Assembly: GCA_031260085.1 (NCBI GenBank)
Contig: JAIRKP010000081.1
Span: 1-6,962, forward strand
Source: Holosporales bacterium
Lineage (GTDB): Bacteria > Pseudomonadota > Alphaproteobacteria > RUG11792
Reading direction: 5' to 3'
Length of the DNA: 6,962 nt
The notes beneath the pieces were generated by a model that was not told where the DNA came from, ran no database searches, and saw only the letters and a list, made by a program, of their open reading frames with translations. Positions within the stretch are counted from its first letter, which is position 1. The number at the start of each line of letters is the position of its first letter. This document shows positions 1 to 6,602 of this stretch, one piece after another. The position numbers were made by a program, and so were the translations under genes.

Positions 1-222
1 AATAGCTATTCCTCTTCACTGCTTCATCTTCAGAAATGCATTCTCTACCTTATGTCTTTCCTTATCACCTTAGCATTGATACTCTTTATCAACTCACTAG
101 CCAAGGTAGCATATAACCATATCTCCTCTGGGTATTCTTTCAATCTCCATGTCTGGTGGTATGATCTACAATTTAGTGGGAGGTTTCTCCAAAGAGTATA
201 CTCATCAACAAGAGCAATATAA
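1..222 (-). pseudogene. Decayed IS5-family transposase C-terminal fragment
   Basis: Reading the minus strand, bases 69 to 1 encode GDKERHKVENAFLKMKQ, then a TGA stop at 18-16, then RGIA. This matches the end of the catalytic region of IS5-type transposases, where the last acidic residue lies in an R-H/Y-x-(V/I)-E-N-x-F-x-x-(L/M)-K-x-W-R-x-I-A motif. The stop replaces the expected Trp (TGG to TGA). Just before it, in another frame (101-69), is ASELIKSINAK, which resembles the stretch preceding this motif in intact enzymes, so there is also a frameshift. The same frame stays open back to beyond 200, but I do not recognise that part. The fragment continues off the left edge. I see no gene, RNA or clear terminator in 223-306. 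The family assignment rests on the motif read by eye. Confidence 0.6.
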
Positions 223-306
223 CATAGATAGTATTAATGTTTACAAAATCGTATATATTTGTGTGCTTTTGTTATCATACTTAGAACTATGTAAAATATC
301 AAATAT

Positions 307-1116
307 TTACCCCGTGATAGGGGATATAACCCAAACATAACTGACTTGTGCTATATTAGACAATGGGGTAGAGACGATTTTATTGGACAACTTTTCAATT
401 GCCGTTATTTTAGCAACTGGGATATTAATTGGGAAAAACCCACCTTCTCCAGAAGTGTATAATATTTCGCCTATTTCAAAATTAGATTCTGTTGATGCTA
501 ATTTTTCTTTAATTTCTTTGAAAACCATTTGATTTTTATCTATTCCAGAGATAATCAATTTTTCATTTTTTGATTTTATTGGAACATTTAATCTCTGATC
601 GCAAATTGTCATAACTCTAGCAATTTTGTCATTGCTATCAAATATAACTCCAATAAGTCCATCGCTGGAAATGACTATTTTACCAGCCGTTGTCGTGGGA
701 TTTGTAACTGAAATTATCATATATGATTCATATGGTGATTTATCAAATCCCAAAACTTTTTCTATATATTTGTAATCTGAAAAAGAATATTTTAATCCGA
801 CATGTTGTTTTAGTTCTTTCAGTTCAACTTCCATGTTTTGGATTGTATTAAGTTTGATTTTTAATTCATCTATCTTCATTTTTAATACAGCATTTTCTTT
901 TTTTACGTGCATATATTCCGACAAAACTTTAGGAATCTCTATAATTTTATTAGCAAAATATTTAGCAGGAAGGGTTTGCTCATGTAACGTAGACTTTATT
1001 GTCTTGATAAAAGACAAATCAAAAATATCAGAAATTAAAAATGTTATTGATAAAATGCTAATAAAAATAAAAGAAAAATTCTTCTTTTGAACTTTCTTAA
1101 ATTTAAATAGATTCAT
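307..1116 (-). CDS. mreC: Rod shape-determining protein MreC
   Basis: MreC is a bitopic inner-membrane protein whose periplasmic part links the MreB cytoskeleton to the cell-wall elongation enzymes. The 269-residue product has the full family layout: a basic cytoplasmic N-terminus, one membrane segment at about 13-32, a coiled coil at about 67-107 (KKENAVLKMKIDELKIKL and onward), and a beta-rich domain at about 113-265. Recognisable blocks are ARVMTICDQRLNVPI (166-180) and the signature GEILYTSGEGGFFP (216-229) followed by IPVAKI. Length is normal for a compact MreC. The ATG overlaps the end of the upstream fis-like gene by 14 bases, and a GGGA lies about 10 bases before it, so the two are probably co-transcribed and translationally coupled. 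Unusually, mreB does not precede it and mreD does not follow; the next thing downstream is transposon debris. Confidence 0.93.
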   Translation of the reverse strand: MNLFKFKKVQKKNFSFIFISILSITFLISDIFDLSFIKTIKSTLHEQTLPAKYFANKIIEIPKVLSEYMHVKKENAVLKMKIDELKIKLNTIQNMEVELKELKQHVGLKYSFSDYKYIEKVLGFDKSPYESYMIISVTNPTTTAGKIVISSDGLIGVIFDSNDKIARVMTICDQRLNVPIKSKNEKLIISGIDKNQMVFKEIKEKLASTESNFEIGEILYTSGEGGFFPINIPVAKITAIEKLSNKIVSTPLSNIAQVSYVWVISPITG

Positions 1117-1354
1117 TATCTATAATTCCCAAAATTTTCATTTTTGTAGCAAGAGTGTTGCGGCTTATGCCGAGTATTTTTGCCGTTAATGTTTTATTCC
1201 TTTCCGATAGAGTATAAGTCTTTTTTATAAGAACTGCTTCAACTTCTGATATTACTGTATGATAAAGTCCTGTTACTTGTTTTATATCTTTTTGAAGAAT
1301 AAAAAAATCATTAAGAACATTATCTAATGCCGTAGAAATACTTCGTGTTTTCAT
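1103..1354 (-). CDS. Small Fis-type helix-turn-helix DNA-binding protein
   Basis: The 83-residue product ends in a Fis-type DNA-binding domain. Residues 30-76 contain LYHTVISEVEAVLI, then NKTLTAKILGISRNTLATKMKILGI. This follows the Fis pattern of LYxxVxxEVExxLL, then N-x-T-x-AAxxxGIxRxTLxxKxKxxG. The same fold also forms the C-terminus of NtrC/NtrX-type regulators, but there is no receiver or AAA+ domain here. The protein has roughly the size of free-standing Fis (98 residues in E. coli), so it is probably a stand-alone nucleoid-type or local regulator. The ATG has a good GGAG about 7 bases upstream. It starts 21 bases after the HD gene and overlaps mreC by 14 bases, placing it mid-operon. 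Its target sites cannot be read from this window. The name fis would be reasonable by similarity, but I leave the symbol blank because orthology is not shown. Confidence 0.85.
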   Translation of the reverse strand: MKTRSISTALDNVLNDFFILQKDIKQVTGLYHTVISEVEAVLIKKTYTLSERNKTLTAKILGISRNTLATKMKILGIIDNESI

Positions 1355-1375
1355 ACAACTACTCCAAAGTAATAC

Positions 1376-2467
1376 TCAAATTAATAAAACATCAACATAA
1401 AATCCATTCTTACACCAATTTCGTGTATCTTCATAATAATTTTTTAAAATAAAATCTATTTCAGTCAAACGCACTAGCTTATCTCCTTCTAACACCAATG
1501 GATCAATTCCTCTAAATTTTGGTTTAAAGAACTCGGTTTTATAACGTTTCCCCGGGATATGCTCAATTGGCTTTTTGCATTGTTGAAGGTTTAATTGTAT
1601 TGTAAGGTCTTGGTTTTTGATTAGCTTATTCATGATTACAGAGTCAGTTAGGAATAGCTCATCTTCTGTTATTATTTTTAATTCTAGCGCTCTTTTTAAG
1701 GCATTTGCTAGATGTATATTTAATGAAACATTCCATTTAGAGCCCCAAAAATTTTGAGTAAAATATAAAGACATTTCTGCGAATTTTCTTGCACTCTGCT
1801 TGTTAGTGAAAAACCATTTTCCGTTTTTAAACGAAATATCGTCAATTAATTTTTTGGCCTCCGATTTCGATATTTTGCCAAAAAGTATTCCTGTGTGTAT
1901 GTTATATTGTATTCTGTCGGCACACATATCAGGAAGAGGTTGCTCTAATCTTTTATATTGTTTATTTTCAGGATCGAGATCATCGATTTTTATTTTTATT
2001 CCAAATTTCTTCAATGAATCGCTAATTTTTCTAGACTTTAAATACGCTACATGAATTGAATCCTGAAAACTGCTTTCGGCAAACTCTGTAATCTTTTTCG
2101 CAAAAATATAATCACCAACATGAGAAAAAACGGTATGGGATGAATCGTGAAGCAATCCAGCTATTTGTTCTTCATAAGAGGCTCCATATTTTTTCAAAAT
2201 AGCCCAAACATCCACTGAATGATCGAATCTTGAAAACTTCGGAAGGATAGGGCCAAAATAGCGAGCAGGCCCAGATTGATCAACATCTTTAAGCCTCTGC
2301 ATAATTGGTAAATCCATAATAGCCTTAACTTCTTTTGAATATGCGAAATGTTCTCCCCAGCAAGTTATTAAGTTTTCTTTGTCGCTAGGAGAAAAAATAG
2401 TTAATATCGTAAATAATGCTAATAAAGCTGAAGAAATGTAAAATAAAACTATCTTCTTAATTTTCAT
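1376..2467 (-). CDS. Membrane-anchored or exported HD-domain phosphohydrolase
   Basis: The 363-residue product starts with basic MKIKK and a hydrophobic segment at about 7-26, so it is either anchored in the inner membrane with the bulk outside or exported. The body looks like the SAMHD1/dGTPase branch of the HD superfamily. MQRLKDVDQSGPARYFGP (56-73) precedes the metal-binding set: H83 in FDHS, H107-D108 in LLHDSSH, and D184 in CADRIQYN. Further histidines H111 and H116 and D119 follow the HD motif. The active-site residues therefore look intact and a metal-dependent phosphohydrolase is likely; the substrate is unknown. From memory, similar proteins occur in amoeba-associated bacteria such as Legionella and environmental chlamydiae. 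It is the first gene of the unit that continues into the fis-like gene and mreC. The ATG lacks a strong ribosome binding site (only an A-rich leader), but the membrane segment directly follows it. Confidence 0.82.
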   Translation of the reverse strand: MKIKKIVLFYISSALLALFTILTIFSPSDKENLITCWGEHFAYSKEVKAIMDLPIMQRLKDVDQSGPARYFGPILPKFSRFDHSVDVWAILKKYGASYEEQIAGLLHDSSHTVFSHVGDYIFAKKITEFAESSFQDSIHVAYLKSRKISDSLKKFGIKIKIDDLDPENKQYKRLEQPLPDMCADRIQYNIHTGILFGKISKSEAKKLIDDISFKNGKWFFTNKQSARKFAEMSLYFTQNFWGSKWNVSLNIHLANALKRALELKIITEDELFLTDSVIMNKLIKNQDLTIQLNLQQCKKPIEHIPGKRYKTEFFKPKFRGIDPLVLEGDKLVRLTEIDFILKNYYEDTRNWCKNGFYVDVLLI

Positions 2468-2496
2468 TTTAATTAAAGAAATGCGGATTTATTTGT

Positions 2497-2525
2497 ATTA
2501 TAACATAACACAGAGGATAAGGTAA
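2497..2525 (-). promoter_or_regulatory. Probable sigma70 promoter for the HD/fis-like/mreC unit
   Basis: On the minus strand a perfect extended -10 element, TGTTATAAT, reads from 2505 to 2497. Seventeen bases further upstream is TTACCT (2525-2520), a weak -35 match, as often tolerated with an extended -10. Transcription would start near 2490, about 22 bases before the ATG of the HD gene at 2467. The short leader and the close spacing of the three genes make this the likely single promoter of the unit. Not tested experimentally; read from consensus. Confidence 0.6.
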
Positions 2526-2624
2526 ACAGATTTATGCCCTAAACAGCAAAATGTTCTCCGCGAAATATTTTCCAAATTGAATAAGTAGAATCGTTGCTGT
2601 CAATAATAAATCATTAACTAATTG

Positions 2625-2653
2625 TTGACATATATTACACAATTAATTATAAT
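2625..2653 (+). promoter_or_regulatory. Perfect-consensus sigma70 promoter of the orphan secreted-protein gene
   Basis: TTGACA (2625-2630) and TATAAT (2648-2653) both match the sigma70 consensus exactly and are separated by the optimal 17 bases. The expected start of transcription is near 2660, leaving a leader of about 44 bases before the ATG at 2704. In AT-rich DNA, TATAAT boxes arise by chance, but the complete 12-of-12 match with ideal spacing directly ahead of a gene is unlikely to be accidental. It predicts strong expression unless repressed. Confidence 0.85.
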
Positions 2654-2659
2654 ACAAAC

Positions 2660-2676
2660 ACATGAGATAATCATGT
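2660..2676. promoter_or_regulatory. Inverted repeat at the predicted transcription start (possible operator)
   Basis: ACATGA, five bases (GATAA), then TCATGT form a perfect 6-bp-arm inverted repeat lying exactly where transcription from the TTGACA/TATAAT promoter should begin. The position suits a repressor-binding site or a small 5'-end hairpin that stabilises the mRNA. Six-base arms are short enough to occur by chance, so this is a suggestion from position only. Confidence 0.35.
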
Positions 2677-2703
2677 CATTCAAAATAAAAGGAGAAAAAT
2701 CGA

Positions 2704-3579
2704 ATGAATATTAAGAGAATAATACAAGCAATAGCATTAACAATCCCGCTAGCTTCGATGACCGTTAATGCAGCGGCCGATCGTCCTCAATTTGACCCGT
2801 CTGAAAAATTCCAGGTGCCCTATGCGCAAGGTTTCAACGTAGGGCCACTTTCAAATCCTCTACAAGGAGCAGTCCATATAGTTGGGCAAACTCTCAACGG
2901 ATTATGGAACCCGGAAATATACCTTACGGAGCAATGGGCGCCCCTCAACCGACTGGTGCCATTTCTTCTTGGTTACATCAGCTCAGCTGACCATGCATCA
3001 GACATCGGAGCTGGTGCGACCATAATGTTTCCCAGAGTGCAAAATTTCGAAGAAGACCCCGTATGGGAGCGCGATATCGAGTTAATGCAAGTCGTAGTTG
3101 ATGTCTTAGAAACACTACACACAGGCGAATACGCACAAACATTTATAGAGATTATGAGAGAATACCAAGCACAGCAGCAATATTCGACCCTTCTATTTAA
3201 CGTTGACAGATGGTACGAAGACAGCCAGGCTCAGCTTGACACACTCAAGGCCCAATTAGCCAGAGCTAACGACACTACGCCATACAACGGAGGACAACCA
3301 GTCACAGCTATGTTCCTAGCCGAAAAGGCAAATGGAGGCCCATTCCCATATCAGATACCCAATCTATATAAGCACTACTTAGAGGATGTCTTTAATCTGT
3401 GGTTTGGCCGCCAAGAATACCCTGACTCACTATGGCGAGCCATGCAAGGGAAGCTCACAATTCCCAACCGCCCATTTCCACACGACAAACGCCCAACAAC
3501 GGCAGCAGAAGTAGACAGCCGTTTCGACGAAATCGCGCCACTACTGTATAACCTCGTTGCGACCCAAAACCGAGAATAA
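2704..3579 (+). CDS. Unrecognised secreted protein, 291 residues
   Basis: I do not recognise this protein. It has a clear signal peptide: basic MNIKR, hydrophobic core at about 6-18 and a VNA-AAD cleavage region at about 23-25. The mature chain of some 266 residues has no cysteine, six tryptophans and many aromatic and proline residues. It shows no further obvious membrane segment beyond a mildly hydrophobic LVPFLLGYI (84-92). A helical stretch (about 123-190), rich in Q, A, L, E and D, includes QAQLDTLKAQLARAND and may form a coiled coil. No catalytic motif is visible. The start is well supported by AAGGAG nine bases before the ATG and the signal peptide directly after it. The gene stands alone between divergent and repeat DNA. 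One line within it (3001-3060) has 30 of 60 G+C, against 18 of 60 in a line of tolQ (4201-4260), so it differs from its neighbours through recent transfer or selection for high expression. It could be a periplasmic, surface or host-directed protein. Confidence 0.85.
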   Translation: MNIKRIIQAIALTIPLASMTVNAAADRPQFDPSEKFQVPYAQGFNVGPLSNPLQGAVHIVGQTLNGLWNPEIYLTEQWAPLNRLVPFLLGYISSADHASDIGAGATIMFPRVQNFEEDPVWERDIELMQVVVDVLETLHTGEYAQTFIEIMREYQAQQQYSTLLFNVDRWYEDSQAQLDTLKAQLARANDTTPYNGGQPVTAMFLAEKANGGPFPYQIPNLYKHYLEDVFNLWFGRQEYPDSLWRAMQGKLTIPNRPFPHDKRPTTAAEVDSRFDEIAPLLYNLVATQNRE

Positions 3580-3642
3580 ACGAAGTATAATATAGTCGCA
3601 GAGGTTTGAGAGAATCAGAGATTTTCAACATACCATTCCCGT

Positions 3643-3688
3643 GGCGCGAGTGTGGTATAATAATTATACCATACTCGCGCCCCGGGGG
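3643..3688. repeat. GC-rich palindromic repeat, copy 1
   Basis: Two 19-base arms (3643-3661 and 3663-3681) flank a single A. They are complementary except for one G/T position, which would still pair as G-U in RNA. The arms begin GGCGCGAGT and end GGTATAAT. The same element recurs at 6757-6802, and both copies are followed by C-Y-R-GGGG (here reaching 3688). The palindrome carries TGGTATAAT, a perfect extended -10, on both strands (3653-3661 and its mirror at 3663-3671), but no -35 at the right distance. It lies 63 bases after the secreted-protein gene and about 90 before tolQ. There is no T-run, so it is not a standard intrinsic terminator, although a stem this strong could stop or stabilise RNA. 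Confidence 0.85.
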
Positions 3689-3717
3689 ATCTGGAAAGCA
3701 AAGCAATGAAATACAGG

Positions 3718-3746
3718 TTTCAAATAGCTACCGTTTAATATATAAT
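3718..3746 (+). promoter_or_regulatory. Candidate promoter for tolQRA
   Basis: TATAAT (3741-3746) lies 32 bases ahead of the tolQ ATG. A weak -35 candidate, TTTCAA (3718-3723), sits 17 bases upstream. A perfect 10-bp palindrome, TAATGCATTA (3743-3752), overlaps the -10 and the expected transcription start and could be a binding site. The alternative is transcription from the -10-like box inside the palindromic repeat at 3653-3661. The match is moderate and AT-rich DNA gives many such boxes. Confidence 0.4.
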
Positions 3747-3778
3747 GCATTAATAGCTAATAAACTTAAATAACCAAA

Positions 3779-4561
3779 ATGGACAGTTCGCAATTAGATC
3801 TACACGCATCTAATATTTCCTCCCCAGATACTCAAGACATAATAGTCTCAGGGGGGCAAGGCATTATTTCTTCAGCAAGCTCATTAAATGACAGCTCAAT
3901 ATTTTCAATGTTTTGGAACGCGGGGTTGATGATAAAAGTTGTTATGTTAACTTTATTAATAGCGTCGATTTTATCTTGGACAATTATGATAAGTAAGCAT
4001 CTAAAATTAAAAAGATTAAATTTAGATGCCGATATTTTTGAAGATAATTTTTGGTCTGGTATTGCTTTAGAGACTTTATATAAAGAAATAAAAGAATCTG
4101 GCTTTGATCCAATCTCAAATATTTTTTGCGCAGCAATGGCTGAGTGGAAAAGATACACATCAAGTTATAAAGATTCATTATCGGCTAAGTCTTTAGAACA
4201 AAGAGTTGAAAGAGCTATGCAAATTGCTATGAGAAAAGAGATTGACGATTTAGAAAAAAACATGAATTTCTTGTCTTCTTTAGGAACTAATGGCGTTATT
4301 ATCGGAATTTTTGGCACTGTCCTAGGGATTATGGGAGGATTTAAAACAATAGCTTTGCAACAGAGCTCAAGTATAACGACGGTAGCTCCCGTTATTGCAG
4401 AAGCTTTGTTTACGACTGCTTTGGGGCTTATTGCTGCAATTCCAGCGGCAATAGGATATAATATATTAATGGGCAATACAAATAGATACATCAGCAGATT
4501 AGAAACTTTTTGTGATGAATTCAGTTCTATAATTACGAGGCAAATTGATGAACGGAACTAA
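3779..4561 (+). CDS. tolQ: Tol-Pal system protein TolQ (MotA/TolQ/ExbB proton channel)
   Basis: TolQ forms the inner-membrane proton-channel stator with TolR and energises TolA for outer-membrane constriction. The 260-residue product has the three membrane segments expected: about 50-71, 166-189 and 202-226. Key blocks are DNFWSG (89-94), GIFGTVLGIMGGF (176-188) and VAPVIAEALFTTALGLIAAIPAAIGYN (202-228). T180 and T213 correspond to the conserved channel threonines that face the TolR aspartate. The DNFWSG block and the neighbouring tolR and tolA favour TolQ over ExbB. The N-terminus before the first membrane segment is about 50 residues, Ser/Asp-rich and longer than in E. coli. No good ribosome binding site precedes the ATG at 3779, so a later start cannot be excluded; the next in-frame ATG near 3909 would still leave the first membrane segment complete. 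The gene overlaps tolR. Confidence 0.93.
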   Translation: MDSSQLDLHASNISSPDTQDIIVSGGQGIISSASSLNDSSIFSMFWNAGLMIKVVMLTLLIASILSWTIMISKHLKLKRLNLDADIFEDNFWSGIALETLYKEIKESGFDPISNIFCAAMAEWKRYTSSYKDSLSAKSLEQRVERAMQIAMRKEIDDLEKNMNFLSSLGTNGVIIGIFGTVLGIMGGFKTIALQQSSSITTVAPVIAEALFTTALGLIAAIPAAIGYNILMGNTNRYISRLETFCDEFSSIITRQIDERN

Positions 4562-5009
4562 TAAATTTCAAAGAAGAGCTGCTTTAACAGTGAACATTAA
4601 CGTAGCTCCTTTGGTCGATGTTATGTTAGTGCTTATTATTATTTTTATGATAACGGCGCCAATGCTTAATGGCGGGGTTCAAGTTGATTTGCCCAAAACG
4701 AAAGCTGCGTCAATGAATGAGACAAAAATCCAGCCTATAGTTATTTCTATTGATAAAGAATCAAAGATTTTTATAGAAGAAGCTCAAATATCATTAGAAG
4801 ATCTTATAAAAAAATTGCCCTCTGTTTTAGAAAATGGAAAATCCGATACCATATATGTGCGAGGCGACAAAGACATACAATATGGGAAAATAATGGAAAT
4901 AATGGGAATTATTTCAGCCTCTGGAAATTGCAAAGTATCCCTGATATCGGAACCCGATAATAACCCTCTTCCTGATGTGAAGAAGAATAGGAGAAATAGA
5001 AGAAGGTAA
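4548..5009 (+). CDS. tolR: Tol-Pal system protein TolR (ExbD/TolR family)
   Basis: TolR is the small single-span partner of TolQ; its membrane aspartate carries the protons. From the ATG at 4548 the product is 153 residues. It has the signature VNINVAPLVDVMLVLIIIFM (15-34) with the catalytic Asp at position 24, then TAPMLNGGVQVDLPKT at the membrane exit, and a periplasmic domain (about 55-142) with the usual IYVRGDKDIQYGKIMEIM block. The tail is very basic (KKNRRNRRR). A TTG codon at 4545 could also serve as start, but GAGG at 4537-4540 is spaced seven bases from the ATG, which is the better fit. The first 14 bases overlap the end of tolQ, implying translational coupling. tolA follows after five bases. 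Confidence 0.93.
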   Translation: MNGTNKFQRRAALTVNINVAPLVDVMLVLIIIFMITAPMLNGGVQVDLPKTKAASMNETKIQPIVISIDKESKIFIEEAQISLEDLIKKLPSVLENGKSDTIYVRGDKDIQYGKIMEIMGIISASGNCKVSLISEPDNNPLPDVKKNRRNRRR

Positions 5010-5014
5010 TATAA

Positions 5015-5908
5015 ATGAATTATTTGGCGGTTTTTTTATCTTTATTATTGCATGCTGTTGTTATATTGTTTTGTTATGTAGGGTTAGATGGTATTTTTTC
5101 TAGGAAATTAAAAGATTCCGGATATGCAGTATTTGATTTTGTAGAAATTGGCCATAAAAGCAAAGCGCCTATATTATCGAATACTGAAGGCAAGGCTAGT
5201 AAATCAAAATCAAAAACAAAGGAAAACGATAATTTAGATATAAAAACTCAGCCAACAGAAAGCTCTATTGCCGAAGAAAAGGAAGACAAAGCTTCGTGGA
5301 AAAACAAGCCCTCAAAGACATCTACCGATAAAAAAAAAGAGAAGGAAATTTCCATAAATAAAAAAAACAAAGACAAGCATCGAGAACACAATAAACCAGA
5401 GGGTAAAAAAAGAACAACCAAGCCTAAAGCAGCGGCCCCTGAAAAAGCCGTTCGAAACTTAAGACGAAATAAAAAAAAACAACCTCGGAAAGATCAAAAA
5501 GTCGCAACAAAGTCATTTAATAGTCTTTTAGACAGCGCTCTGGCAACCTCAGATAATGAAAATATGGGAGCAAAAGCTGAAGAAGTTGGTGAAGTCTTAA
5601 CTGCAACTCAAATTGATTTGATTAGGCAAACTATAAGAAAATGCTGGCATTTCCCGGCAGGACTCAAAAACGCTGAGGATTTAATTGTAGATATAAAAAT
5701 GGAATTGGATGAAAATGGTAATGTTAAAAAAGCAGAGATATTAAACAAAAGTCGAGCAAACTCTGATCCTGATTTTAAAATAGCGTCCGAAAATGCTTAT
5801 AGAGCTGTTCTCGATCCTAATTGCAATCCTTTGCCTCTGCCTAAAGAAAAATATAATGAATGGAAAGAATTAGAGCTGAGCTTTAATCCTAAAGACATGT
5901 TCGAATAG
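5015..5908 (+). CDS. tolA: Tol-Pal system protein TolA
   Basis: TolA is anchored in the inner membrane and reaches across the periplasm to Pal, TolB and the outer membrane. The 297-residue product shows the three-domain plan. There is a membrane anchor at about 3-23 containing SLLLHAVVILF, with the typical S...H pair. A long Lys/Glu/Asn-rich linker spans about 48-165. The folded C-terminal domain is at about 193-297. That last domain has the alphaproteobacterial form: LTATQIDLIRQTIRKCWHFP, then DIKMELDENGNV, then NPLPLPKEKYNEWKELELSF. C210 and C270 probably form its disulphide. The linker is richer in Lys and Asn than the Ala/Glu-rich linkers of most TolA proteins, in line with the AT-rich DNA. 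The ATG is preceded by GAAGG and follows tolR by five bases. The usual next genes, tolB and pal, are absent. Confidence 0.93.
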   Translation: MNYLAVFLSLLLHAVVILFCYVGLDGIFSRKLKDSGYAVFDFVEIGHKSKAPILSNTEGKASKSKSKTKENDNLDIKTQPTESSIAEEKEDKASWKNKPSKTSTDKKKEKEISINKKNKDKHREHNKPEGKKRTTKPKAAAPEKAVRNLRRNKKKQPRKDQKVATKSFNSLLDSALATSDNENMGAKAEEVGEVLTATQIDLIRQTIRKCWHFPAGLKNAEDLIVDIKMELDENGNVKKAEILNKSRANSDPDFKIASENAYRAVLDPNCNPLPLPKEKYNEWKELELSFNPKDMFE

Positions 5909-5948
5909 ATTATAAGAACAGAAATTTAATCCTTCACCTATGCCATTT

Positions 5949-5976
5949 TGCCATAAAAGCCGTGGATTTTATGGCA
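5949..5976. repeat. Hairpin after tolA
   Basis: TGCCATAAAA (5949-5958) and TTTTATGGCA (5967-5976) form a perfect 10-bp stem with an 8-base loop (GCCGTGGA). It begins 41 bases after the tolA stop. No T-run follows on either strand, so it is a weak candidate for an intrinsic terminator; it may instead be an mRNA 3'-end stabiliser or one copy of a dispersed palindromic repeat. It separates tolA from the HD gene at 6018. Confidence 0.6.
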
Positions 5977-6017
5977 CTCACGAGGATGCAATTATAAGAG
6001 TTAAGAAGGCGGTTTAA

Positions 6018-6602
6018 ATGAAAAACCTAATCAAATTTTTTGAATCTTTCCTACCTAATGCCTGGGATAAATCTAATATAAACACCTATAATCATTCGTT
6101 AACCGTAGCCAAAGCAGCGCGAACTATAGCCAGTAACACAAACACCTTGAGTCCTGAAAAAGCGTTTCTCTATGGCTTAATGCACGATATTGGAAAATTC
6201 TTTTTAAAAAATGAAGAAAAATATAAGCATCCAAGAATAGGATATGAATTGTTTTCAAAAGAATATAATGATATAGCTGAAATTTGTATTACGCATCCAT
6301 TTCCAAACCTTAATATAAAATCTTATCATATTTATTATTGCGAAGGAGACGTTGATGAAGCGAATAAAATCGATGAGATTTTATCTAAGCTAGAAAGTAA
6401 TGAATACATAGAGTTAATCCAATTGTGTGATAAATTGTCTGGACTTAACAGCTATATGACAATTAAAGCGAAATTCGAGTGGTATAAGAGTAACTATCTA
6501 ATTGAAGAAAAATGGGTTGCATTAAACTATGAAAAATTAACCAAAATAAAATCCAAATTTGATGTGCTCATAAAAGGTGAGGTTTATGATTTGCTTCTTT
6601 AG
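6018..6602 (+). CDS. Soluble HD-domain protein (HDIG-type), function unknown
   Basis: The 194-residue product has no signal peptide or membrane segment, so it should be cytoplasmic. It carries the metal-binding pattern of the HD superfamily: H26 (YNHS), H56-D57 in GLMHDIGKF, H71 in KHPRIGYELF, H93 in ITHPF and D138 in LCDKLSG. This five-ligand spacing with HDIGK resembles small stand-alone HD phosphohydrolases such as the YqeK-like and HDIG-type proteins, which act on nucleotides or phosphate esters. The actual substrate cannot be inferred. The active site appears intact. It is not similar in layout to the anchored HD protein at 1376-2467. The ATG has GAAGGCGG about six bases upstream. It starts 109 bases after tolA with a hairpin between, so it may be read as a distal gene of the tol transcript or separately. 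After its stop come only repeats and an IS element. Confidence 0.82.
   Translation: MKNLIKFFESFLPNAWDKSNINTYNHSLTVAKAARTIASNTNTLSPEKAFLYGLMHDIGKFFLKNEEKYKHPRIGYELFSKEYNDIAEICITHPFPNLNIKSYHIYYCEGDVDEANKIDEILSKLESNEYIELIQLCDKLSGLNSYMTIKAKFEWYKSNYLIEEKWVALNYEKLTKIKSKFDVLIKGEVYDLLL

Noticed and set aside
149..340. Plus-strand reading frame of 63 codons at the left edge
   Set aside because: It lies opposite the transposase relic and the end of mreC, has no clear ribosome binding site and no recognisable features.
3643..3681. Palindrome copy 1 as a standard intrinsic terminator for the secreted-protein gene
   Set aside because: The stem is strong, but no T-run follows on either strand, so only repeat status is claimed.
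3455..3706. Minus-strand 83-codon frame crossing the palindrome
   Set aside because: It overlaps the end of the secreted-protein gene and runs through the palindromic repeat; it owes its openness to the GC-rich stretch and has no family-like sequence.
3706..3738. Ten-codon mini-frame after palindrome copy 1, and a similar twelve-codon one at 6810-6848 after copy 2
   Set aside because: The two peptides are unrelated and lie at different distances from the palindromes, so a leader-peptide role is not supported.
3832..4491. Three minus-strand frames opposite tolQ
   Set aside because: They are antisense to a conserved gene with an unambiguous product and lack start signals.
4545..4547. TTG as the tolR start codon
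   Set aside because: The adjacent ATG at 4548 is a better codon and has better spacing from GAGG at 4537-4540.
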